A stretch of DNA of 64,000 bases from Amoebophrya sp. A120 (Eukaryota > Sar > Dinophyceae > Syndiniales > Amoebophryaceae): positions 6,233,860 through 6,297,859 of the forward strand of contig CAJINV010000001.1 of assembly GCA_905178155.1 (NCBI GenBank). Direction: 5' to 3'. Position numbers and translations under genes: made by a program. This document shows, piece by piece, positions 9,049 through 19,097 of the stretch. The first letter of the stretch is position 1. Every line of letters begins with the position of its first letter. The notes under the pieces were generated by a model. It ran no database searches, was not told the origin of the DNA, and saw only the letters and a program-made list of their open reading frames with translations.

Positions 9049-11478
9049 ATGTTGCGCTTGGATGTTGTTTTGTCTGCCTTGCTAGCGGCCGCGCCATATG
9101 CTTGCCGCGCACGGCAGCTCGTCGACGTCGCCGGTGGAAATAAAACACCCAAGCTGCAGCTGCACCAGGCGGCGGCAAGTGCGAGCGCCCATCCCCTCGA
9201 GCATGCGGTGGCGATGTTGGCAAAGATGAAGGAGGAAGCCAGCGCGGATATGCAGAGCGAGGCAGTTATGTATGCGACATATAGCCAATACGTGACCGAC
9301 GAAACCATTCGGCTGAACAGTACAATCAATGATCTAGGGGTGCAAATCGAGGCCGCAAACGCCGAGGCGGCGAAGCTCCGCGCGCAAGCGGAGTCGCTGG
9401 ATCTGCAAGTACTTCTAAATCAGTGCCAGTGCAGTGTTTGCCTTTGTGCATACAAGTAGGAGCTGCTTCACCAGGTTTTTTGAGAAACTTGTTTGTATGG
9501 CAGTAAAGTAGTGGTTAAAAGACGACGAAATTCTCTGTGAAGAGGTCGTGAACTTTCGCAATAACACCTCGCCATCAAGGTAAACGAGACCACGACTGAC
9601 CTGGAAAAGACCAAGACGGAAAAACACGATATCGATGAGGAGAACAATGCGAGAATCACCCAGTTTCTTGAGGCGGAAACGGATTACCGCAACGCGATCT
9701 ACATGATTGAAAAGGCCATCGCGCACCTGAAAGCACGGGAAATTACGGATAAGAACGAAATGGACATCAAGTACGCAGAGCCGCCGGGGGTTGTCGGCGC
9801 CGCGCTGCTGCAGCAAAAGGCAAACATTTTAGCGAAGATGAAATCCTCAAGCAGTTCCTTTTTGTCCAACCTCGCGAACCGGCTAAAAGACCTCGTGTTC
9901 GGGCCGTTGAAGCAAACGAGCTGGATCGAGAACCAGCTGCAGCTACTGCAAGAGAAAGTCAGCTTGCACGCGAAAAATTTCACCGACACCGCTTCCGTGC
10001 TCGTTACTCTACGTGATCTCCGGGCGAGCTTCGCGGACGAAGTCGATGCGTTGGTCAAACAGGAATCGGCGGACAAACTCGCGTGGCAGCAGACCAGCCT
10101 CGCCCTGGGATTCGAGATCGAGAAACTGGAGCGCGCCATCAAGGACGCCACGGAGGGGGCCGCGAGCATGCGCGCAACAGCAGGGGAAAAAGCCGCGGGC
10201 GCGATCGAGGACGCGCAGACGCAGGGCGATTTGATCACGACCTTAGACGAGCTCGTGGCGCAGGGAAAGTCAAAGGCCGCACAGTTCACGGAGCGGCAAG
10301 CGACCAGGCAGAACGAAATCGCGGCGCTGACAGACGCGGTGTCTATCTTGTCCAAGCCGATCTCCTTGATAAGTACGAAAAGCGGACAAGAAGAACATGG
10401 TGTTCGTATCGCCAAAGAAACGAAAAAAGTGGTTTCCTTGCTGCAAGTTTCAACATCGAGCACGAAGAAAACAGCGGCAAAAGAATCCGTGCAAGAAGCG
10501 GAAAGCCGTGCCACTAGCATTGCGTTTCTGAAGGAGAAGAACTCGAAGTCAAATTCCGTGCTAGCCCTGGTGCAGAAGAGTCTAGCCGCCCAGGACCCGC
10601 TCGCCAAGGTGAAGGCGATGATCACGGACCTGATTACGCAGATGGAGAAGGAGGCCGCGGAGGAGGCCACGCACCACTCCTGGTGCGACACCGAAGTGAA
10701 AAAGACCGAGGCGGACAAGGAAAAGGCGGGAGAGGAGGTGGAGCAGTACTCCCAAAAAATCGCAGAAGTGTCCGCCACACTGGAGCGACTGCAGGCCCGC
10801 GTCCCGAAAATCAAGGCCAAGATCAACGAAACGATGACGGACATCGCGGAACAGGGCAAAATTTTCACGGACTCGCAAAACCAGATCAACAAGGAGCTCC
10901 ACGAGGTGATGGAGGCGGAGAACGCATTGCAGGACGCCCTGGCGGTGCTGCAACAGGTCTACGGTGCTACGACAGCGGGAGCCGCGCCGCCGCCAAATTT
11001 CTTGCAGATGAGGAAAGTTGCTGTAGGGTCCATTCGTTCCCAAAACAAGAACGCGAGGGATGCGCCGGAAATCTTTGACGACAGCCCCTACACCGGGCAG
11101 GCAAGCGGTGGCGGCGCCGTGGACTTTCTGCAGTTTCTCCTTGGAGAGTTCCAAAAACAGAATTCGGAACTAGTCGCGCAGCGCTCCGACGAGCAGATGG
11201 AGCACACGCGGATCGTGAGTGAAATGCAGGCGTTGCAGCAAAAATACCAGTCGGATTTGGGGGAAAATCAAGCGACGCAATTGACCAAGCATGGCGAGCT
11301 GACGGGCGCGCAATCGGCCAAGCAAACCAGTGCCGCCGCGTTAGCCGCGGCAAACGCGTACTACGCAGAACTGACGCCGAGCTGCATTGCGGTCACTGAT
11401 TTTGACGAACGAACGAAACAGCGGCAAGACACGATCCAGTCACTGCAAGAAGCCATGGAGATTCTGCAATCGCAATAG
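9049..11478 (+). CDS. secreted coiled-coil protein, dinoflagellate-type
   Basis: Two exons, 9049-9408 and 9580-11478, joined across a GTACTT...TCAAG intron, give 752 residues. The start at 9049 begins with a signal peptide (MLRLDVVLSALLAAAPYACRA). Nearly all of the rest is predicted coiled coil, rich in Ala, Glu, Lys and Gln. Two copies of an R(x)2-3R(x)E/TI..L.eA...L pattern are visible: one near FTERQATRQNEIAALTDAVSIL, the other at the C-terminus (ERTKQRQDTIQSLQEAMEIL) just after a Cys. A HHSWCDTEV motif lies mid-protein. From memory, similar secreted coiled-coil proteins are abundant in dinoflagellate gene sets, but their role is unknown. A structural or extracellular-matrix role is only a guess. 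Confidence 0.85.
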
Positions 11479-12532
11479 ATAATTTGATAATAAATTGTAA
11501 TTCTTTTTTCCATTTTCAAGCGATGGGGATTCATTTCTTCGCATTACTTGTTCGGCCGTACGGCAGTGACACATGGCGTACTACGCTGGCAGCTCTCCAG
11601 AACATTAAGTTGTAAAATGGAGAAAAATTATTATCAAAACCAATACCAACCGAAGTTGCACATCGGTATCGGTTTTTCTGCCTGATGTTGCAGCACTGCT
11701 TGTTCGCCCACAACATAACCACAATCCTGTGGACTTACTTTGGAAGTATACATTTACATTCACATTAGAATAAGAAGGAGCTTGCTCGTTCAGCGAAAGT
11801 CGTCGGCAATAGATACGCTGGTAGTTTGTGTTTGGCTTTGGCTTTCATCTTGGTTTTTCTTGTTGTGCTCGTTTTTTCTTCTCCGTCAAGACGGCGCCTG
11901 CTTGTTGAGCGGAAAAATAGGAAAGGAAGTCCAAAATTGCCTTGAAGGCACCCCACGGTCTGTGTGTGGCTCTCGTACTGTGTGCTTTTTCAATTTAATC
12001 TGCATCCCGTGCTGCAGCCCGATGTGCTGCCCCTCCCGTGGTATGCGTCTCTCTTTCAAGTGTGAAGTTTTTAGTGAGCTGGAACTTCGCTGGTTAATGA
12101 TAGGGCTTGTCTTTATCGAGTAAAACAACTCGAATTCTGGTCCCAGGGTCCCTATCCGTTTCGTAGTGCCGTCGGCTCTGCCAACGCATCTCACTCATGT
12201 GGAAGGCCATGTTGGTTATCGAGCTGCAGTAGGCAGATTCACGACGAGGAGCAACTACTAGAAGTAAGTGGATTTTTTCTGCACAGTCAGCTGGTGAAGC
12301 ACGGCGTGATTTGTTTTCGTCAACGACGAACTTTCTGTCTCGCTCTCCAGCGGGCAGCGGCAGCGGGACCAGCAGAAACAACGCATAATTTTGCAGTGTC
12401 GGTCGCTCAAAGACCAGGCACGCAAGAACGAATCGACTCCTGCGCTTTTGGAAGCAACATTTGAAGACTGCCCCCCGTTCTCGATTTTGTGGCTCTATCT
12501 TGATAGCCAGCGATACGCAGAGCACCAGCACT
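11479..12532. other. intergenic, no gene supported
   Basis: About 1 kb. One 127-codon + frame (11740-12123) starts with ATG and has a hydrophobic middle, but it has poor codon-like composition and no splice context, so I do not call it. Confidence 0.4.
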
Positions 12533-13900
12533 ATGTTCCAGCAACCCGGGACGACCTCAAGGTCGTTGTCTCGGCCGCCGTTGCAGACGGGACATCTTGT
12601 GGCACCGCAGCTGCAGGTGAGACAAAAAGCATGTTTGTCGTTCTTGTTCCCGTCGGACGAAAAGAAAATGAAAATCAAAATGTTTGTTTCTTCTAAGTCG
12701 CCACGAGAGAACAAAAAACAAAAACTCCAGGTGCCCCAGATGGGTTTCAACATGCAACCGCTTTTCGGTGGCGGGTACCCGACCCTCGGTTCTGCTCAGA
12801 ATAGCCGGGTTGCAACGCCTTTGCAGTACGCAGCAAAGCCCTCGCAATGTTTGTCGGCGTCGCAGAGGAGCGTCCACATGGTGCAGCACCAGCAACCCGC
12901 GCAATTACAGCACAGTGGGCCGGGCGTGCCTGTCGTCGGTCAGCACCACGCGGCCGCGGTGCAACAAACCAGTGCAGCGTCGACGCGCCAGCCTCCGCTG
13001 CCACCCTCTTCTTCGCAGAGAGCGGGTAAGATATTTTTAACGAAGATCAAGATTTTTTACTCATTGAGGTTTCATCTGTTACAACTACATGAGGGACTCA
13101 TAATTGTCGAGTCCTAGGTAAAAATGTTGGATGCCTTAGCATATCACCAGAAAGTAGATGGTGTGGCTGAACAAAACAAAATAGGCTCCGCAGCTCCAAT
13201 ACCGACGTCGGCAGCAGCTGCTGCGTCCAGCGCTCAACCGCAGCACGGTATGCGGCCGCCTAGTGGCACTGGCACCGTGCAGCAGCGCGCCGGTGGGTCG
13301 TCTTCATCAACCAAGCCAGCAGGGTATACGTCGAGTAGCAGCACGCCTGGAGCCACCACATCGCAACAACACCAGCGCCCTGCTACTGCTGGGTCAACGA
13401 TAGCAGCAAGTGCCGCTAGTACGCAGCACTACCAGCACCAGCAGACGATGATGCACAAACCGAGGACACCTGGGATGGCGAGCAGCAGCACGATAATACA
13501 CCAGTCGCGCGGCGGCGGTGGCGGAGCACCACCACCAACATCCGGCAGCACAAAACCCACCACCGGGCCACCAAAAGTGCACTCGTTCACGAGCAAAGAC
13601 GCCTCCTGCCAGCCGCGGTTGCAGACGCTAAACTTCAACCAGCGCCACCCACCGGTGCCGCCGCCACAAAAGCTGACCGCGAAAGCCAAGGTCGAAGCGA
13701 CAATTGCGAAAATGAAGCGCGAAGGGCCGTTGCCACCAGATAAGATACCGGGCGGGCAGCGCGCGGCCATAACTGTTTTAGACGGAAAGTACGTCATTCG
13801 TGGGCCAAAAGCAGTGCTAGACTCGTTGCGGAAACACCCTGTTTTGGCGGAGATGAGCGAGAAAGATGCCGTCGCGTATTTTGCTAGTTTGACATCTTGA
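12533..13900 (+). CDS. Gln/Pro/Ser/Ala-rich protein with a basic conserved-looking tail
   Basis: Three exons, 12533-12616, 12731-13025 and 13194-13900, with GTGAGA...CCAG and GTAAGA...CGCAG introns, total 361 residues and keep the frame. The first 270 residues are low complexity (Q, H, S, T, P, G) with no motif. The last 85 are different: Lys/Ala-rich (KLTAKAKVEATIAKMKREG), followed by a short region that could fold (ITVLDGKYVIRGPKAVLDSL...MSEKDAVAYFASL). The pattern suits a disordered adaptor or RNA/nuclear protein with a small C-terminal interaction domain. I do not recognise the family. The start is the first ATG after an apparent 5' leader; another upstream exon cannot be excluded. Confidence 0.7.
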
Positions 13901-13992
13901 TCGTGCAGCACCACTTTCGTGACTACAACTAACGTGCAGTTTTCTGACTTTTGATGCTGTATCTGCGGTTTTTTCTGGAAACCCCAAAGGCT

Positions 13993-15049
13993 ATGGATCT
14001 GAATATTGAAAGGTGGTGCGAGGACGGCGCGCCTCCGAGCAACACGCTGATCGCGCTAGATTTCGATAAGACCTTGGTAAAAAACTTCCTCTGGGCGGAG
14101 CTAGGCGGCCTTCAAGGAGTTCAGGTAGTTTTTGGGTGCACTTGCATTTACTATTACTTTTTGTTTGTAAGAACCTAAACCTGTCGTGCCTGGTGCATGA
14201 TCTGGATCAGTCGGCAAGAATGGCTATGACATCTTGCTGCGGGGGCATTATCAATGAATTCCGTTTCCGAAATGACCAGCTACACCAAATAAACCACAGA
14301 TCCAGAAGGCCAACCTCGCAAACTGGGTTCGAGAGGGAAAACTGCTCGGCCAAGCGTTCGGAGGAGAGGACCGAATAGCCAAGCTGCGAAGAGTCATTGA
14401 AGCCAGGCATGCCAGGGGAGACTTCGTCTGCATCTTGAGCTCAGGTATTGATTGTTCAAGCAGTCAAAACGAATCGAGCCTCCACCTGTATACCCGCTAC
14501 TCTCCGAGTCCGAGCTTTGATGAACTAAATGCATATTGATCTCAAGCTTGTGAAAGAGAGTGATACTCCTGCAAGATCAAGAAACACACACTCAGGTTTC
14601 GCGCAAGTGATTAAGATCGCTTTGCAGCACGTTGGCTTGTCCGATGTGTTGCCACAGGACCTGATCTTCGGATGCGACACGCAGCCGTATGGAATCAGTA
14701 AGAGCTCGCGTTTGGCGAAGCTGAAGGAAAAGCACCAGAGGGCGAAAGCTGTTTTAGTGGACGACGACCTAAAGTACTCGACATTCAATGCAATGCTGAT
14801 CTCGTTGTAAGTATGTATCAGCACGAAGTCACAACTGTTTTCCACCACACTCATGGCTATATTGCACTCGCTAGGTTGCAGAAAAGTAGCGTTCATATTT
14901 CGTAAATCCTTCTTCCCAAAAAAATTTGCAGCTACTGCCGGCAGGCCGTGCAGCAGGGTCACAGCGCAATCTGGGTAAAGGACGGACAGGGTATCGAGGA
15001 CGTGGAAATGCAGAAGCTTTTGACAGACTCCTTTGATGTGAATTTTTGA
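13993..15049 (+). CDS. HAD-superfamily phosphatase-like protein
   Basis: Four exons, 13993-14124, 14306-14444, 14596-14806 and 14932-15049, give 199 residues in one frame. Introns begin GTAGTT, GTATTG and GTAAGT, and all end CAG. Motif I of haloacid-dehalogenase hydrolases is present near residue 25 (LDFDKTLV, the DxDxT signature with the nucleophilic Asp). A motif II-like Ser follows FVCILSS. A later VLVDDDLKYS fits the acidic motif IV. These residues predict an Mg-dependent phosphohydrolase of small size with little cap domain. Substrate unknown. An ATG at 13951 is also in frame, but it gives a less natural N-terminus than 13993. Confidence 0.8.
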
Positions 15050-15479
15050 GACATCACTAACTAACTATAACTTCCACGTCTGAGCAGTTGTCAAGCTCAA
15101 GAAGAGCTCCCGAACTCCCGACTTAATTTGCGGCGACCTCGTCAGCGTCAGGGGGGGGAAGCTTTAGTGTGCAGCAGCACTTTTTTGAAGTTCACAGCCT
15201 TCTTCACCTTTGACATTTATCTTATCAGCACGAACGTTTGTTTACTTTGGCGATTGCAGCCATCACCATGCCAATAAAAGTCTCAGTGCTCATATGCTTT
15301 GCTGCAGCCGCCTCCACAACAGATCTGACGCAGTTTTGGCAGGTGAAGCATTAGTTAAAGGTAGTTGCGCGTCGTCGTGTATGTGACGCACATGGAAGGC
15401 GAATTTAGCAGATTAAAACGGAAATTCCATCGACGACCAGACCACCAAGAAATCGATCAGGGCAGGAAGCCAAGACATT
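15050..15479. other. intergenic, no gene seen
   Basis: A T-rich 0.4-kb stretch, including a run of nine G at 15151-15159, leading into the GC-rich island. No gene recognised. Confidence 0.4.
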
Positions 15480-16990
15480 TGTGTTCGGAATTGATTTACG
15501 CGACGAATTTACGGCATGGCAGCCACAGTGCGCTTCGTTTGAGCCTGACGGCGAGGCGGCGCCATGGGCATTTGTTAGGCATTTTGCACCGTTCTCGTCC
15601 AAGAGAACGCCACGGGCCGCAGTGTTCGCGGCAGGCCTCCGAGCTTCTGCGCTTGCCTGCCCAGACTTAGCCGGGAGCGCGTCCTCCCTCGCCCCCCGCC
15701 TTGGCGCCCCCAAGTACGCGGGGGCGGCCGCCTGCAAATGCGCAACCAGGGCCGACCGTGCGGCGCAAACGAAGACGGGCAGGGCCAAGACTTGCGCGCA
15801 CCGGCGCGGGAGCTACGGCCCAGCAGGGTGGCGATTTGGACCTGGGCGGGTGTGTTGCTTGTTATTTGGCCGGCCCACCTGCGGGACCGACGCGCCTTGG
15901 AAGGGTTTCAGCCTCGACGGCGCCCCTTATGCGTGGCCTGCGAACTTGGACGACCCCAGGCGCTACAGCGCGGGCGGATTTTTTGTTTTACAACGAAGAG
16001 CGAGGCCGGCCGGGCCGGCGAGCTAGCAGTGGCGCGCCAGCGCCGCAGCTGATAGCCCCAATGTAATTGGCGGCGCCATTGGTGGCGCAGGCGGAAGCCA
16101 TGGCGCCCAACTTCGCCGCGGCCGGGCGGACCGGGGCGAAAGGGGCCGCCGCATTGCAGAACGCCGGCGGCATTGCGGCGGGGGGGGGCCGGCAGCCCGC
16201 GGGGGGGCTTTGGTTTGTTCTTTGGCGGCGCGCGCCCAGCGCCGGAGGAGTTTGGCCGCCCGCCGGCCCCCCATTGCCCGCTTCCTTTCGGAGAAGTCCT
16301 TGGCGGCGTTATGGCGTGGAAGCAGGGCGGCCCAGCCAAGGGGGCGAGCGCGACCTGTATGGACGGTTTCGAAGTGGAGCAGGGCCCGGCCGAGGGCAGT
16401 GAAGCGGATGGATCGCAGCGATCGCCAATGCCGCCCGCGTTTCGAAAGCGCCGCAGGGAGATTGAGGGCGGTCGGCCCTGCCGGCCCAAGCATGCAGGGC
16501 CGGCCCGGGGGCCCAACAAGCGGCCCGGCGGTTTTGGCGGACGCCCGGCCCCCCTTTCATTCGCGCCGGCCGGCGCTATGGCCCGCCCCCGGCCCGCCCC
16601 CCGCCGGCACCCTGGTTGTTTCTCTTCTCCTTCCGCCGGCCCCTATTCTATTGCGCCCGCCTTTGGCGCGGCAGGCACGCAAGCACCCACAGCACACCGC
16701 CCTGCGGGCTGAACAGAACCGGCCCCGGCGCGCCGGCCGGCTTGGGATCGGGCGCAGCAGTCTGTGGGCGCAGCTGGAAGGCCGCCGCGCCGCTGCCCCT
16801 TGTTCTTGCTACCGGGCTGCTAGTGCCGGGGGCTGGTGCTGTCTAGTAACGTAGTGCCGCCTTGCCGTAGCTGGGCCGGTAGCCTGCAAGGCCAGTTGCA
16901 TTTTCAAGATTCGGCGCGAAAGAGCCGGCTCGGCTCGATTTGATTGCGTGTCAGCATGTCTGGGGCCTGGCCTCCCTGATCCCTGCACGT
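15480..16990. repeat. very GC-rich island rich in GGCGCC/GCCGGC palindromes
   Basis: About 1.5 kb that changes abruptly from the moderate GC of its flanks to very high GC. It is full of GGCGCC, GCCGGC and GGCCGG palindromes. GGCGCCAT and its reverse complement recur near 15570 and 16070-16112. Long open frames occur on both strands in several frames (up to about 210 codons) and overlap heavily. All encode Ala/Arg/Pro/Gly-rich products, so I treat them as a composition effect. Its size and lack of coding signal resemble the island at 5860-7390, but I did not find a shared long sequence. Confidence 0.55.
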
Positions 16991-17356
16991 AGGATTGATT
17001 TTCGCCAAGCACGTCGTGTGTGTTCTTCTTAGTATTTTGAAGATGATGAGCATGAAATCGCCGGAGACGCTTGGCGGCCCATCCCGTAAATAGTGAAAAG
17101 CTTCTCCTTATTGGGCCAGCGCCGCACCTACTTCTTCACTTTTCTTTTTCTTGCCTCCGCTGTCATACACGGAAACTTCAAACACTATTCCGCGCACGTA
17201 TCAATTTGATTGTGTGTCGTGTCTTTTGACATTGACAATCGTGACTCAGAGGAGGAGAACCAACGACCCAGCACAAGTATCCTGTCGCACTTCAGAGTCT
17301 GAGTCTACGTCTACATCTGTTGCTTAGCATAAACACCGACTAAAAATATAATCATC
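16991..17356. other. upstream region of the membrane-protein gene
   Basis: Composition returns to normal. No coding signal; this probably holds the 5' leader of the gene at 17357. Confidence 0.4.
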
Positions 17357-18729
17357 ATGGCGTACGGTCGACGGGGTTTGACGCTGCTGTTACTGCTGGC
17401 ACTTCTGCTGGTGGTGTACGCAGCGACGAACAGTGTGTATTGGATCCATTGGATGGTGCTCGCGATCTTCATCGGCATGCTCTACATCTGCGACTTGGTC
17501 TTTCTCGGTGATGGCGCGTTCGACTTTGATCCGTTCTACGCGTCATACGCCAAGAAGACCGAGCCCGACTACTTCTCCCAGAAAGTCGGTTAAGCAGTTA
17601 TTTGTTGTGCCGAGGAAAGATATTCGAATTTTTACACGACTTTTTTACGCCATGCTGTTCAGGGGTGTTGGGCATCAACAGGTTGGTGACTGCTTTCTTC
17701 GCCGCTGGCGGTTTCTGCGTCTGCAACCACGTTTCCGCCTTGTACCTCCTCCAGCGACGAAGCGCATTGCTGGACATAATTCGGAGGTACAGTAGTTAAA
17801 ATCCCCATCTACTTAGTTGTGAGTTGTTTCCACTAGTTTACTGTGAACGTGAAGGTTAAAGAAGCGAAACCCGAAGTCGTGTTTTTCTTTGAAACACAAG
17901 CACGAAACTGACTCTTACCACAGGTACAACATGCGCAGTTGTAGGGACTGCACCAGCACCAGAGCAGGAACCGTATCAGGCGGCAGAAGTAACCGACCAT
18001 GTTGGACGCCCTTCGGCGTGGTTCATCACTCCGTTCATCGTTCTTTCGAATTATCCTTGCCAAGCTGCATCTTCGGGATTCGTACTCGAAAATAGACCGA
18101 ATGAAGATGTGTGTGGCAATTTTTCGTTGATTTCTTGTGCTGTTTTAGAAGTAAAAAAGTTTACCCTGAGCTGGTTGCGTTACATAGCAGCTTGCTGTTG
18201 CAAGTCAACATTCCTCCAGCCAAGCGTCGTGGCAGATCATGAATATGTTCCTTTTGTTGACAAGAGTTCCATCTACACCTTTCTCGGTCGGCAGTTTATC
18301 TCACGAGTCTACTCTTTCTGCATTGCTGCTGGGCGCGTCTTCCTCGTCCACTTTCAAATCGGTTGCAATCTTCAATACCACGGACGGTCTCTTTCGTTTT
18401 TCACTTTTCACGAGCGACCACTTGACCCTGCACGGGGAGGTCGTCAAGCGTATAAAGATGCAAACATTCTGTATCTAGTACAAACATGGGCGCATTTTTC
18501 GTGTGATCCATCTACTCGCTCCTCTCGTGATTTGATAGAGTCTCAATGCCTTAGGCTTTCCTTTTCCAATGTTTTAGTCAGTGTCTCTGTCTTTCCGCAA
18601 GGGTCGGCATTCGTGGATGTAGCTGCAAGTGCAAGTATTCGTCGAAACGTTTTTTTCTGCTGTCACACTCGTGGTCGTCATGGCGAAGATCTCATGCCAA
18701 AGCCAAACTGGTTAGAATTCACCGTGTAA
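17357..18729 (+). CDS. small multi-pass membrane protein, unknown family
   Basis: Exon 1 (17357-17588) and exon 2 (17663-17786 or -17791) join in frame across GTTAAG...TTCAG. They encode a clear membrane protein. Segments at about residues 8-22 (LLLLLALLLVVYA) and 29-47 (IHWMVLAIFIGMLYICDLV) are hydrophobic. A third follows in exon 2 (LVTAFFAAGGFCVCNHVSALYLL). Exon 3 is less sure. With donor GTAGTT (17792) and acceptor CAG at 17921-17923, a frame stays open to 18729, giving 388 residues in total. With donor GTACAG (17787) a different, less natural tail ends near 18095. If the second intron is retained the protein ends at 17799. The long tail is Cys/Phe/Ser-rich and may be partly non-coding. 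No family recognised. Confidence 0.5.
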
Positions 18730-19097
18730 TACAAACTGCGGCAAAAGCATAGGCAAAAGCTGCAGTTGCCTCCTACTTACGTTTTTGAAGATCGTAGCAG
18801 AGCTTTTCGTTTCACTATCGTCGATCTTCATGTCCTCATCTTTGTTTGTGCATCATATTCCATTTTTCTTTTTGATTCGTGGAAACAGCTTTTTTTTGAG
18901 ATACCTCTCGCGGGACGGGGTTCCCGGGTGAGGTAGGAAGGGGCGGTCGTTAAGAGTAGGACACCTTAGTTAGTACATTAGAAGTTGGGCTTTAGGATTG
19001 TTTTCCGCCTAGGTTTTCTTGTAGTCTCGAGTCTCATCGCATTATTTTTCCGTTCTCATTACACTTAGACTTACCCAGCACCTTTGGAAACGCAAAC
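18730..19097. other. intergenic, no gene seen
   Basis: About 0.37 kb, presumably 3' end of the upstream gene and 5' leader of the EF-hand gene. It contains a GC-rich inverted stretch near 18905-18935 (CGGGACGGGGTTCCCGGG). Confidence 0.4.

Noticed and set aside
9699-10892. 397-codon minus frame
   Set aside because: Shadow of the coiled-coil gene; Ser/Ala/Cys-rich as expected from antisense of a Glu/Ala/Lys-rich frame.
15481-16854. Several 180-214-codon + frames and 156-203-codon minus frames
   Set aside because: They overlap each other in different frames, have Gly/Ala/Arg/Pro-rich products, and follow the GC composition rather than codon structure.
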